64,000 nt of DNA from Fontivita pretiosa (GCF_050410795.1 NZ_CP191258.1:868001-932000); one strand, 5' to 3'; shown: positions 19,721 to 28,708, counted from the stretch's first letter. Notes: generated by a model not told the origin, from the sequence alone. Numbers and translations are program-made.

Positions 19721-19740
19721 TACACCGTCTGGACGGTATA
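19721..19740. promoter_or_regulatory. Palindromic TetR-family operator
   Basis: Inverted repeat TACACCGTC-TG-GACGGTATA, with an almost perfect dyad (ACCGTC / GACGGT) spaced by two bases, ending 11 bases before the tetR start codon. This is the usual form and place of an autoregulatory TetR operator, so binding would block the tetR-MFP-RND transcript. Confidence 0.8.
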
Positions 19741-19751
19741 GTCAACCGAAG

Positions 19752-20381
19752 ATGAGCAGAACGCAGAGCAAAGCGGATAGCAGCGTAGTCCAGGATCGGT
19801 TGCTTGACGCCGCCGAACAGGTGGTGGCGCGTGACGGCGTGGCCAATCTGACGCTTGACGCAGTGGCGCGCGAAGCGGGAGTGAGCAAAGGTGGGCTGTT
19901 GTATCACTATCCCTCCAAGAGCGCGCTGATCACCGCGATCGTCGAACGGCTGGCCCAGCGATGCGAGACGGACCAGCAGCAGGCGCTGGCCAATGAACCG
20001 CCGGCACCCGGGGCGTTCACTCGTGCGTTTATCCGTGCCCACTCCGATCCAATCGATCCACGCGATGTTCCGGTTCACAGCGCCCTGCTCGCCGCCGCCG
20101 GGACCAATCCCCAGTTCATGCAGCCGTTTCGCAAACGGTTCGCCCAGTGGCAGGCGCGGCTGGAGGCCGACGGCATCGATCCTGCTATCGCGATGATCGT
20201 GAGGCTGGCCATTGATGGATTGTGCCTGGGTCCGCTGCTGGGCATACCGGTACCGCAAGGCGAGCTGCGCGAGCGGGTGGTGCAGAAGCTGATCGCCATG
20301 ACCTGCCAGCAGGGGCACGAGCCAAGCGAACAGCGGATGGAAGACGAAGTCCACAGGACAACCGAGAAGCGAACGGAGTGA
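19752..20381 (+). CDS. TetR/AcrR-family repressor of the RND efflux operon
   Basis: A 209-residue regulator. The N-terminal HTH is clear: RLLDAAEQVVARDGVANLTLDAVAREAGVSKGG with LLYHYPSKSALI. The C-terminal part is a ligand-binding helical domain with a second TetR_C-like segment (FTRAFIRAH, MIVRLAIDGLCLG). The short leader holds the palindromic operator at 19721-19740, so autoregulation is likely. Its stop is three bases before the MFP start, so regulator and pump are co-transcribed; the inducer is presumably a pump substrate. No close known family member is recognised by eye. Confidence 0.93.
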   Translation: MSRTQSKADSSVVQDRLLDAAEQVVARDGVANLTLDAVAREAGVSKGGLLYHYPSKSALITAIVERLAQRCETDQQQALANEPPAPGAFTRAFIRAHSDPIDPRDVPVHSALLAAAGTNPQFMQPFRKRFAQWQARLEADGIDPAIAMIVRLAIDGLCLGPLLGIPVPQGELRERVVQKLIAMTCQQGHEPSEQRMEDEVHRTTEKRTE

Positions 20382-20384
20382 CAC

Positions 20385-21695
20385 ATGCCTCGCCGAGATA
20401 CGTATCCACGACGATTGCCGGTCGGAGCCTGGATCCTGTTGCCGGTCTTGAGTGTGCTGGTGGCCGGGATGGTCGTCGGCTGCGGCCGGGGCGGCGACGC
20501 CCACGCCGCACAGCAGGCGCAGAACCAGGAGCGACCGCCCACGCCCGTGACCGTGGCCCATGCCATCACCCGCGATGTGCCGGTGTATCTGGAGGCGATC
20601 GGTCGGACCGTCGCCGTCGAACAGGTGTCGATCGTCCCGCAGGTAGGCGGCAAGGTGGTTGCGGCCCATGTCGGCGACGGCGCTGACGTCACCCGGGGGC
20701 AATTGCTTTTCGAGATCGATCCCAGGCCGTTCGAGGCGACGCTGGCGTCGGCACGCGCGACGCTGGCGCAGGCCGAAGCGGAACTGGCCTGGTCCGCCGC
20801 CGATTACCAGCGCACCCAGGAGCTGCGGGCCAGCAACGTTGTCAGCCAGCTCGAATACGAGCAGAAAAAGAGCCAGTATCTGGCCAACGAAGCGCGCGTC
20901 CAGGCTGCCAGGGCCGCGGTGGATCTGGCCCGGCTCAACCTCGAGTACACGAAAATCTACTCCCCCATTGACGGCCGTGCCGGAGCAAGGCTCGTTGATC
21001 CGGGCAACATCGTCCGTGCCAATGAACAGACCATGCTCGTGATCCAGCGGCTGGATCCGATCTATGCCGAGTTCACCGTCACCGAAAACGACCTGGGAAC
21101 GGTCCGCAAGTTTCTGGCCTCACGCGGCTTTCCCACAGGCGAGGAAGACCGCATGGGGCTGAAGGCACAGGTGGACGTGCCGGGGGATTCTCAGCCGGTG
21201 CTGGCGGCGCTGGGCGCCACGCCCGTCTCCACACGCCCCACCACCGCGCCCGGCGCAGGACCGCGCGTCGGAACGGTCAGCTTCCTGGACAACACCGTGA
21301 ACAGCGGCACCGGAACGATCAAAGTCCGCGCCACCGTGCCCAACGCCGACTACTACTTCTGGCCAGGTCAGTTCGTCAACGTGCGGCTGATTCTGACCGT
21401 CAGGAAAAACGCCGTGCTGATCCCGGCCCAGGCGCAGCAGATCGGGCAGGCCGGTCCGTTCGTTTACGTCGTGACCCCCCAGAGCACCGCCGAGCTTCGC
21501 CCGATCGTGCCCGGGCAGCGTCACGGCGACTTGATCGTCGTCGAAAGGGGATTGGATCCTGATGAGCGAGTCATTGTCACCGGACAGATGCTGGTAAGCC
21601 CCCAGGGCAGAGTCACTGTGACCAACGAGCCGCCGCCGCAACAGACGGCAAGCGCAGCAATGAGCCCGGACCGGACCCAGGTAGCCAATGAATAG
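20385..21695 (+). CDS. RND efflux periplasmic adaptor (membrane fusion protein)
   Basis: A 436-residue HlyD/AcrA-type adaptor joining the inner-membrane RND pump to an outer-membrane channel. ATG has GGAG six bases upstream. The signal ends in lipobox VVGC, so it is a lipoprotein as in AcrA. Domains in order: split lipoyl/barrel-sandwich (VSIVPQVGGKVVAAHVGDGADVT and IYSPIDGRAGARLVDPG), an alpha-hairpin (about residues 115-190, rich in Ala, Glu and Gln), beta-barrel (YAEFTVTENDLGTV) and the membrane-proximal domain. It is directly followed by the pump gene; no outer-membrane channel gene is present. Confidence 0.95.
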   Translation: MPRRDTYPRRLPVGAWILLPVLSVLVAGMVVGCGRGGDAHAAQQAQNQERPPTPVTVAHAITRDVPVYLEAIGRTVAVEQVSIVPQVGGKVVAAHVGDGADVTRGQLLFEIDPRPFEATLASARATLAQAEAELAWSAADYQRTQELRASNVVSQLEYEQKKSQYLANEARVQAARAAVDLARLNLEYTKIYSPIDGRAGARLVDPGNIVRANEQTMLVIQRLDPIYAEFTVTENDLGTVRKFLASRGFPTGEEDRMGLKAQVDVPGDSQPVLAALGATPVSTRPTTAPGAGPRVGTVSFLDNTVNSGTGTIKVRATVPNADYYFWPGQFVNVRLILTVRKNAVLIPAQAQQIGQAGPFVYVVTPQSTAELRPIVPGQRHGDLIVVERGLDPDERVIVTGQMLVSPQGRVTVTNEPPPQQTASAAMSPDRTQVANE

Positions 21696-21821
21696 CCAAC
21701 GACCGGGTTGTGATGACCAGGTTGAATCTCGGCAACTGACATTCAACGTTGGTCGTTGGGCCCTGATCGCTCATCGGGCATTGGCATTTGGTCATCGATC
21801 CATTTACTTCCAGGTGTTGCA
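21696..21821. repeat. Intergenic stretch with degenerate GGTCA/TGACC-type repeats
   Basis: A 126-base gap inside the efflux operon. It has related short units in both orientations, such as GATGACCAGGTTGAA, GTTGGTCGTTGGGCC and ATTTGGTCATCGATCC. It ends in the AGGTG ribosome-binding site of the pump gene. Similar units occur at 16799-16950 and 33871-33942. Confidence 0.35.
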
Positions 21822-24800
21822 GTGAATCTCTCCGAGCCTTTCATCCGCAGACCCGTGATGACCGTCGTGTTGACGGTCTCGGCGGTTTTGTTCGGCATCC
21901 TGGCGTATCTGAACCTGCCGGTGAACGACCTGCCGGCGGTGGATTACCCGGTGATACAGGTGAACGTCGGCTACCCCGGCGCCAGCCCGCAGACTGTGGC
22001 CGCCACCATCGCCACACCCCTGGAAAAACAGTTCATGCAGATTCCCGGTCTGGAGCTGATCACCAGCACCAGCCGCCAGGGATTCTGCACCCTGAACCTT
22101 CAGTTCGATCTGAACAAGAGCATCGACGCGGCGGCGACGGATGTGCAGGCAGCCATCAGTCGCGCTACCGGCAACCTGCCCCCCGATTTGCCCAGCCCTC
22201 CGACTTTCGTCAAAACCAATCCCAACGACCAGCCCATTCTCTACTTCGCGCTGGCTTCGGACACCATGACCAAAGGCCAGCTCTACGACCTGGCCAACAC
22301 CCAAATCGCGCAGAAGATCACGATGATCAATGGGGTCAGCCAGGTCAACGTCTATGGGACCAAAAGCGCGATTCGCATCAAGGCCGATCCTTCCAGACTG
22401 GCGGCACGGGGGCTGACTATTGAGGATCTTGCCGCGGCGATTCAGAGAGGCACCAGCTATCAAGGCGCCGGACAACTGGACGGCCCCAACCGCACCTTCC
22501 TGCTCCAGCCGCAGGGACAGCTCGATACAGCCCAGGCGTACAACGACCTGATCATCGCGACGCGCGACAACGCGCCGGTGTACCTGCGGGACGTGGCCGG
22601 CGCCGAGGATTCCGTTCAGGACGAGCGCGTGAACATGCACTTCTGGGTGCGCGACATTCAAGTTCCGCCGGCCACGGTGGTGCTGGCCGTCAGCCGACAG
22701 GCAGGCGCCAACGCCGTCCAGGTCGCCAGCCGCGTCAAGGCACTGGCGCCGGAGATTCAGCCGACGCTGCCCGGCGGCACCCGGATGCTGCTGATCTACG
22801 ACCGCTCGCAAACCATCGTCCACAGTGTCCGCGACGTGCAGGAAACCCTTCTCATCGCCTTCCTGCTGGTCGTCGCGATCATCTTCATCTTCCTGGGCCG
22901 TGCCAGCGACACCCTCATCCCCACCGTCGCGCTGCCCCTGTCGCTGCTGCTGACCTTCATCGTCATGAACTGGCTTGGTTTCAGCATCGACAACCTCTCG
23001 CTGATGGCATTGACGCTGGCGATCGGGTTTCTCGTCGATGATGCCATCGTCTTCCTGGAAAACACCGTCCGCCGGATGGAACAGTACAGCGAGAACCCGC
23101 TGATGGCGGCGATCAACAGCGCTCAGGAGATCAGCTTCACCATCCTGTCGATGACGCTGTCGCTGGCGGTGGTCTTCCTGCCACTGGTGTTCATGCCCGG
23201 GCAGGTCGGACGCATCTTCCGTGAGTTCGCGGTCACGATCGTGGTGGCGATCCTGGCCAGCGGCATCGTCTCGCTCACGCTCACCCCGCTGATGTGTGCC
23301 CGGGTGCTCGGACAGCGCGGACCCGGCGCCAAACAGAGCTTTATCGAGCGGTTCGTCGGCGCCATCGAGAAGCAGGTTCTTCGCCTCTATGGACATTCCC
23401 TCTGGTTCTTCCTCCGCCACCGCTGGATCTCCGTGGTTGTGTGGATCGCGTGCCTGGGCGGAACCATCTGGCTGCTGCGGATCATCCCCAAGTCATTCCT
23501 GCCCACCGGCGACAGCTCGTTCGCCTGGGGCGTGCTGATCGCCCAGGAAGGCGCCTCGCCTCAGCAGATGCGCGATTACCAGGCGCGAGCCGAGCAGGTC
23601 CTTCATGCCAATCCATCGGTCCGCGCGACGATGACCGTCACCGGCGTGGGGCAGTTCTTCGGATCCAATCAGGGGATCATGATCACGTTCCTGAAGCCAC
23701 CGGAGGAGCGTCCGCCGCTTGAAACGTTCGGCCCAGACGGCAAGCCCGTGCGCATCGAGCACCCGACGATTCAGCAGGTGTCGGCCGACCTTCAGCAGAA
23801 GCTGATGATGAACCTTCCGGGCGCGATCGGCGTGCTCACACCACAGCCCGTGCTGGAGATCTCCACCGGCGCCACCAGCCGCAGCACAGGCGCCTTCGCC
23901 TACAGCATCAGCGGCATCAATCCGCAGGAAGTGTACCAGGCGGCGGGCGCGCTGCTTCAGCGACTGATGCCCAGGGTCGGCACCATGTTCGCCGGACCTC
24001 CGCAGTCCGACATGTACCTCAACACCCCCAACCTGAAGATCAACATCCTTCGCGACAAGGCCGAATCGCTCGGCGTCAGCGCGGCGCGCATCGAGTCGCT
24101 GCTTCGCCACGCCTACAGTCAGAACTACGTCTACCTCATCAAGCGCGCCGACGATCAATATCAGGTGATCCTGGAAGTTCACGATCAGGCCCGACGGACC
24201 CCCGAAGACCTGGGACTGCTCTACATCCGCACCGACGACGGCCGCAACATCGTCCCGCTCAACGCGGTGGCCACCTGGCAACCCACCACCGGCCCGCAGG
24301 CCGTCAACCACATCAACCAGTTCACCAGCGTCACGATCAACTTCAATCTGGTGCCCGGAGTGTCGATCGGGCAGGCGGTGGATTTCGTCAGCAACGTCGC
24401 CGCCGAAGTCCTTCCCCCGACCCTGCGCGGATCGTTCCAGGGCCAGGCGCTGACTTTCCAGCAGACCATCGGCAGCCTGGTGCCATTGATCCTGCTGGCG
24501 GTGTTCGTGATGTACGTGATCCTGGCGATCCTGTATGAGAGCTACCTGCACCCGATCACGGTGCTTTCGACACTGCCGACGGCGATGGTCGGCGGGCTGG
24601 CGACTCTGTGGCTGTTCGGCGAAGAAGCTTCGCTTTACGCGTTCATCGGGCTGTTCATGCTCATGGGCATCGTCAAGAAAAACGGGATCCTGATCGTGGA
24701 CTTCGCCATCCAGCGCATCGCCGAGGGACAGACCGCCGAGCAGGCCATCCACGATGCCAGCATGGACCGCTTCCGCCCGATTCTGATGACGACGCTGGCG

Positions 24801-25145
24801 GCGGTGATGGGCGCGGTGCCGATCGCGATGGCCTGGGGCTCCAGCGGCGCCGAGCGACGCTCGCTGGGACTGGTGATCGTCGGCGGGCTGCTGGTCAGCC
24901 AGCTCATCACGCTGTATGTCACGCCCGTGATCTACCTGTACATGGAACTGTTCCAGGAGAAGGTGTTGAATCGCATCCCCTTCTTCGCCGCCCATTACGA
25001 GGGCCACGCCTACGCCCCCGGCAAGCATGTTCACGTGCATTACGACGAGCAGGAGCACACCGACGCCGCCCAGCCCGCGCCCGATCGCTTCGCCCCGGTT
25101 CCATCGCGTCGCAATGGCAACGGGCAGGACGATGATCGACGCTGA
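21822..25145 (+). CDS. RND multidrug efflux permease, HAE1 type
   Basis: A 1107-residue inner-membrane drug/proton antiporter. The GTG start (VNLSEPFIRRPVMT) has AGGTG five bases upstream and is the standard HAE1 N-terminus. The expected 12 TM helices and two large periplasmic loops are visible. The proton-relay pair is FLVDDAIVFLENTVR (Asp near residues 404-405), and the partner Lys is in GIVKKNGILIVDFA (near 949). Periplasmic loop signature ATTVQVQAAISRATG-like sequences are present. It is more like MdtB/MdtC or MexF-type pumps than CusA metal pumps, as the methionine clusters are missing. A hydrophilic His-rich tail (KHVHVHYDEQEHTD) is unusual. Confidence 0.96.
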   Translation: MNLSEPFIRRPVMTVVLTVSAVLFGILAYLNLPVNDLPAVDYPVIQVNVGYPGASPQTVAATIATPLEKQFMQIPGLELITSTSRQGFCTLNLQFDLNKSIDAAATDVQAAISRATGNLPPDLPSPPTFVKTNPNDQPILYFALASDTMTKGQLYDLANTQIAQKITMINGVSQVNVYGTKSAIRIKADPSRLAARGLTIEDLAAAIQRGTSYQGAGQLDGPNRTFLLQPQGQLDTAQAYNDLIIATRDNAPVYLRDVAGAEDSVQDERVNMHFWVRDIQVPPATVVLAVSRQAGANAVQVASRVKALAPEIQPTLPGGTRMLLIYDRSQTIVHSVRDVQETLLIAFLLVVAIIFIFLGRASDTLIPTVALPLSLLLTFIVMNWLGFSIDNLSLMALTLAIGFLVDDAIVFLENTVRRMEQYSENPLMAAINSAQEISFTILSMTLSLAVVFLPLVFMPGQVGRIFREFAVTIVVAILASGIVSLTLTPLMCARVLGQRGPGAKQSFIERFVGAIEKQVLRLYGHSLWFFLRHRWISVVVWIACLGGTIWLLRIIPKSFLPTGDSSFAWGVLIAQEGASPQQMRDYQARAEQVLHANPSVRATMTVTGVGQFFGSNQGIMITFLKPPEERPPLETFGPDGKPVRIEHPTIQQVSADLQQKLMMNLPGAIGVLTPQPVLEISTGATSRSTGAFAYSISGINPQEVYQAAGALLQRLMPRVGTMFAGPPQSDMYLNTPNLKINILRDKAESLGVSAARIESLLRHAYSQNYVYLIKRADDQYQVILEVHDQARRTPEDLGLLYIRTDDGRNIVPLNAVATWQPTTGPQAVNHINQFTSVTINFNLVPGVSIGQAVDFVSNVAAEVLPPTLRGSFQGQALTFQQTIGSLVPLILLAVFVMYVILAILYESYLHPITVLSTLPTAMVGGLATLWLFGEEASLYAFIGLFMLMGIVKKNGILIVDFAIQRIAEGQTAEQAIHDASMDRFRPILMTTLAAVMGAVPIAMAWGSSGAERRSLGLVIVGGLLVSQLITLYVTPVIYLYMELFQEKVLNRIPFFAAHYEGHAYAPGKHVHVHYDEQEHTDAAQPAPDRFAPVPSRRNGNGQDDDRR

Positions 25146-25237
25146 ACAGCAGCATCGACTGGCACAACTGGCCGGGCGTCTTGCAATCCGGCGTGGGGTC
25201 CGATACCGTCGCGGCGTTCAACAGACCAGGAAAGCCA

Positions 25238-26443
25238 ATGATCCGCCTTGCAGAGCGAATGAGCCTGATTTCCGAGTCGATCACCCTCAAGGTCAGCGCC
25301 AAGGCCGCCGCGCTGAAGCGCGCGGGCGTGGACGTCGTCGGCTTCGGCGCCGGCGAGCCGGATTTCGACACCCCCGCCTTCATCAAGGAAGCCGCCAAGC
25401 TCGCGCTGGACAAAGGACAGACCAAGTACACCCCCACGCCCTGCATCCCCGAGCTTAAGGCCGCCATTGCCCAGAAGTTCAACCGCGAGAATGGCCTGCC
25501 CTACAAGCCCGAGCAGATCAGCACCGGCGCCGGTGGCAAGCACTGCCTGTACATGGCGTTCATGGCCGTGGTCAATCCGGGTGATGAGGTGCTGATACCC
25601 TCGCCGTACTGGGTGAGTTACCCCGAGCAGGCCAAGCTCGCCGGCGCAAGCGTGAAGATCATCCGCGGCGAGGAATCACAGGGTTTTCGCATCACTCCCG
25701 AGCAGCTTGAACGGGCCATCACCCCCAGAAGCAGGGTACTGATCATCAATTCCCCGTCCAATCCAGCCGGGCATGCGTACACGCCGGAACAACTCAAGGA
25801 GCTGGCGGACGTGGTGGTCAGGCATCCGGACCTGATCGTGTTTTCGGATGAGATCTATGAGAAGCTGGTGTACGACGGGCTGAAGTTCGTCAGCTTCGCC
25901 ACGCTGCACCCGCAACTGCTCGAGCAGACGCTGACGTTCAACTGCCACTCCAAGAGCTTTGCGATGACCGGCTGGCGGGTGGGATACGTCGGCGGTCCGC
26001 AACACGTCATCGACGCGATCAACAAGCTTCAGAGCCAGATGACCAGCCACATCACCAGCTTCACGCAAATGGCGGCGGCAACGGCATTGACCGACCCCCG
26101 GGGCGCCGAGAGCATCGAGCAGATGCGCCAGCAGTTTGAGAAGCGCGGGCGGCATATGTGGCAGCGGCTGATGCAGCTTCCGAAGATCACCTGCGTCAGG
26201 CCCCAGGGCGCGTTTTACTGCTTCCCCAACATCGGCGCGTACATCGGCCGCAAGGCTGGCGGCGTCGAAATCACCGACGCCGTCACCTTCAGCGCCGCCC
26301 TGCTGGAACAGAATCATGTGGCGGTGGTGCCCGGCAATGACAGCGGCTTTGACACCCACGTGCGTCTCAGCTTCGCCACCAGCATGGAGCAGATCGACAA
26401 GGGGATCGACCGGATCGAGCAATTCCTCAAGAAGCTGACGTGA
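25238..26443 (+). CDS. Class I/II PLP aminotransferase (aspartate/prephenate type)
   Basis: A 401-residue fold-type I aminotransferase. ATG (MIRLAERMSLISESITLKV) follows AGGAAAG. Motifs: GAGEPDFDTP (substrate carboxylate region), SPYWVSYPEQ, NSPSNPAG (PLP pyridine contact), FSDEIYEKLVYDG, and the Schiff-base Lys in SKSFAMTGWRVGY. The tail contains VRLSFATS with the conserved Arg for the alpha-carboxylate. The sequence fits subgroup 1-beta aspartate or prephenate aminotransferases (Thermus-like). It follows the efflux operon by 92 bases without functional link. Confidence 0.93.
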   Translation: MIRLAERMSLISESITLKVSAKAAALKRAGVDVVGFGAGEPDFDTPAFIKEAAKLALDKGQTKYTPTPCIPELKAAIAQKFNRENGLPYKPEQISTGAGGKHCLYMAFMAVVNPGDEVLIPSPYWVSYPEQAKLAGASVKIIRGEESQGFRITPEQLERAITPRSRVLIINSPSNPAGHAYTPEQLKELADVVVRHPDLIVFSDEIYEKLVYDGLKFVSFATLHPQLLEQTLTFNCHSKSFAMTGWRVGYVGGPQHVIDAINKLQSQMTSHITSFTQMAAATALTDPRGAESIEQMRQQFEKRGRHMWQRLMQLPKITCVRPQGAFYCFPNIGAYIGRKAGGVEITDAVTFSAALLEQNHVAVVPGNDSGFDTHVRLSFATSMEQIDKGIDRIEQFLKKLT

Positions 26444-26567
26444 GCCGAAGCGCGCCGGCCCGCCAGGCTGTGTGCCGCGGAGGCTGAAACTCCCGGTTAG
26501 AAAACCCGTTCTCATCACGTCAGAATAATGTAGCCGCAACCCACGGTTGCAGCGTCGGGAGCGTGTT

Positions 26568-27227
26568 TTGCGAGAAGAAGGTTCGCCGCGGGAACTGGTG
26601 CAGCGCGTGCGGCAGCGGCGGGATCGTTCGGCGTTTGCCGAGCTGGCCCGGCGCTACCAGCGCACAGCGCTGGCGATCGCGTACGGGATCGTCGGCGACG
26701 CCGAAGCCGCCGGCGACATCACGCAGGAAGCGCTGCTGCGTGTCTGGCAGCGGCTGGGCGATCTGGATGATCCCGATCGCTTCGCCGGTTGGTTTGCCAG
26801 CATCGTCAGGAACCTGGCGCACGATCACCTGCGACGACGCCCGCGCGAACGCCGGCAGACCGAATTGCCCGACGCAGTGACCCACAGCGGACACGACTGG
26901 CCTGTCGCAGATGGCGATGGACGGCTGGTGGTCGATCCGCTGGCCCAGATCGATCGCGATGAAACACGCAGCGCGATCAATCAGGCGCTGGCCGAGCTGG
27001 ACGAGCTTACCCGAACCGCCGTGGCGCTGCGGTATTACCAGAACCTCAGTTCCAGGCAGATCGGACAACTGCTGGATCTGTCGCCGGCGGCGGTGGACAT
27101 GCGGCTGTCGCGCGGCCGGGCCGAGCTTCGTCGCAGGCTGGCGCGACTCGTCGCAACCCGGCCGGCCCCGACGGCACCGCAAACCGGCCCATCGGGCGGC
27201 GATGCAGACGCCACAAAGAATGTCTAA
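26568..27227 (+). CDS. ECF-type RNA polymerase sigma factor
   Basis: A 219-residue two-domain sigma factor. Sigma2 spans about residues 15-100 (YQRTALAIAYGIVGDAEAA, DITQEALLRVWQRL, FAGWFASIVRNLAHDHLRR). Sigma4 spans about 135-195 (LDELTRTAVALRYYQ, LSSRQIGQLLDLSPAAVDMRLSRGRAELR). The linker is acidic and longer than usual. The TTG start is chosen because GGGAG lies six bases upstream; no ATG fits. The putative anti-sigma gene starts four bases after the stop, followed by a PDZ protein, so the three probably form one unit. Confidence 0.92.
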   Translation: MREEGSPRELVQRVRQRRDRSAFAELARRYQRTALAIAYGIVGDAEAAGDITQEALLRVWQRLGDLDDPDRFAGWFASIVRNLAHDHLRRRPRERRQTELPDAVTHSGHDWPVADGDGRLVVDPLAQIDRDETRSAINQALAELDELTRTAVALRYYQNLSSRQIGQLLDLSPAAVDMRLSRGRAELRRRLARLVATRPAPTAPQTGPSGGDADATKNV

Positions 27228-27230
27228 TCG

Positions 27231-27722
27231 ATGCACGCACCTATGGTGGAATTGAACGACGAGAATCTGGATCGACTGCTTCGCGAACACTTTGCCGGCG
27301 AGTTGGATCCGCAGATCGGCAAAGCGACCGCGACGGTTCTGTCAGCCTGCGCCCCGGCAACCAGGCCGCGGCGGTGGCACTGGACCTGGACCGCAGCCGC
27401 GGGACTGGCGGTGGCGGCATCCGTCGCCGCATTCCTGCTGGGGCCGGGTGTGTTCAGCGGGCTGCTCAGGCAGACACAGCTCCACCACCCGCCCGCCCCG
27501 CCGGTGGCTCTGGTTCAGCCGGACATCCAGCCCGTCGAGCATCAGATCCATTGGAATGACGTCGATCAGGGCACGGTGTTCGTCAATGGCCAGGTGCCGA
27601 TGCGAAGCATTCTGCGGCAGCGAATCGACAACCTGCAATGGTCGGATCCGGCGGACAACGCAATCTACCAAATGAGCCTGCCGCAGGACGAAATCGTGCT
27701 GATCGGATTGAATCCCAATTGA
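27231..27722 (+). CDS. Putative single-pass anti-sigma factor
   Basis: A 163-residue protein called mainly from position and topology. A short cytoplasmic N-terminal region (ELNDENLDRLLREHFAGELDPQIGKATATVL) resembles an anti-sigma domain without the Zn-binding HxxxCxxC. One TM segment (WTWTAAAGLAVAASVAAFLLGPGVF, about residues 51-75) leads to a periplasmic part with conserved-looking HWNDVDQGTVFVNGQVPMRSILRQ. It starts four bases after the sigma gene, and a PDZ protein follows. The topology fits RseA-like regulation, but the family is not recognised. Confidence 0.6.
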   Translation: MHAPMVELNDENLDRLLREHFAGELDPQIGKATATVLSACAPATRPRRWHWTWTAAAGLAVAASVAAFLLGPGVFSGLLRQTQLHHPPAPPVALVQPDIQPVEHQIHWNDVDQGTVFVNGQVPMRSILRQRIDNLQWSDPADNAIYQMSLPQDEIVLIGLNPN

Positions 27723-27755
27723 AGACTGACCAGTTCACGGCCAAGCACCGATCCC

Positions 27756-27785
27756 GGTGCAGACCATGAGGGTGCAGACCATGAG
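27756..27785 (+). repeat. Perfect 15-bp tandem duplication spanning the PDZ gene start
   Basis: Two adjacent identical copies of GGTGCAGACCATGAG (27756-27770 and 27771-27785), each with an ATG in the same frame. The junction of the copies creates GAGGG eight bases before the second ATG, whereas the first ATG has no such site. The second ATG is therefore the likely start. Confidence 0.9.
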
Positions 27786-28674
27786 ATACACATCAGAACT
27801 CGCAATGGCGATGGTGATGATCCTGGCGATGGGCGCAGCGGTTCGGCCCGCTCAGGCGCAGACCGCGCCGGTGGATCCATACCGCCTGGCCGTCGAAAGG
27901 GCCGACGAAGCAAAAAAACGCGCCGTGCTTTCCCGATCCCTGGCCCTGAGATCGACCCGCACCGAAAAGGCGGCTTTTCTCGGAGTGGTCACCTCACCGG
28001 TCTCGGCAGCGATGCGCGAGCAGCTCAAGCTGCCCAAAGGCGTCGGACTCGTTGTCGAATCCGTCGAAGATGACAGCCCTGCGGAGCGGGCCGGAATCAA
28101 ACAGTATGACATCCTCCAGAAACTCGACGACCAGTTGCTGATCAATTCGCATCAGCTCGCCGTGCTCATCCGCATGCACAAGCCCGGCGATCAGGTCAGC
28201 ATCACCCTGCTGCGGCAGGGCCAGACTCAAACCATCACCGCAACCCTGGTCGAGAAGGAGCTGCCTTCCATCGATGACGCCGCCGGCCCGTGGGGAATCC
28301 CCGGAATCGACATCTTCCGCGAGCTGCCCGGCGGCAGGATTGACCTGCGCGGGGGTGGCAAAGTGGACCTGGACGACATCGTCAAGTGGACGCCCAAGGA
28401 GATGATGACCCTGTCGGTGAGCGATCCGCAGCATACGCTCACCCTCACGATCCGACATGGCAAGCAGCACCTGACCGCGATTGACAAGGACGGAAACGTC
28501 GTGTTCAACGGCCCGGTCGATACCGAGCAGCAGCGAGAGGCGCTGCCGGCGGAAATCAAGCCAAAGGTCGAGAAGCTTCTGCGCGAGCCGCAGATGATCC
28601 AGCTCAAGCTGAAACGAGTCGAGCGGTCGCAGCGCTCCGACGAGGAAGATCACGAGCCGGCCACACAACCCTAG
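27781..28674 (+). CDS. Secreted PDZ-domain protein
   Basis: A 297-residue protein with a cleavable signal (LAMAMVMILAMGAAVRPAQAQ). A single PDZ domain (about residues 60-155) reads AAFLGVVTSPVSA, KGVGLVVESVEDDSPAERAGIKQYDILQKLDDQLL, VLIRMHKPGDQVSITLLRQGQ. The C-terminal half is beta-rich with a charged tail (KRVERSQRSDEEDHE). No protease triad is present, so it is not HtrA/DegS itself. Located after an ECF sigma and an anti-sigma-like gene, it may sense or shield envelope peptides (inference). The start codon was chosen from the tandem duplication at 27756-27785. Confidence 0.85.
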   Translation: MRYTSELAMAMVMILAMGAAVRPAQAQTAPVDPYRLAVERADEAKKRAVLSRSLALRSTRTEKAAFLGVVTSPVSAAMREQLKLPKGVGLVVESVEDDSPAERAGIKQYDILQKLDDQLLINSHQLAVLIRMHKPGDQVSITLLRQGQTQTITATLVEKELPSIDDAAGPWGIPGIDIFRELPGGRIDLRGGGKVDLDDIVKWTPKEMMTLSVSDPQHTLTLTIRHGKQHLTAIDKDGNVVFNGPVDTEQQREALPAEIKPKVEKLLREPQMIQLKLKRVERSQRSDEEDHEPATQP

Positions 28675-28680
28675 CGACGA

Positions 28681-28697
28681 CGCCGCGTGTGGCGGCG
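28681..28697. terminator. GC hairpin between convergent genes
   Basis: CGCCGC-GTGTG-GCGGCG, a perfect 6-bp stem lying between the stops of the PDZ gene and the dehydratase gene. There is no U-run on either strand, so bidirectional termination is only a possibility. Confidence 0.35.
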
Positions 28698-28708
28698 CGC
28701 GGTCCTCG

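Noticed and set aside
23493..25058. A 521-codon minus-strand open frame inside the RND pump gene.
   Set aside because: Sequence is low-complexity and His/Gln/Arg-rich, as expected for an antisense shadow; the pump on the plus strand is complete.
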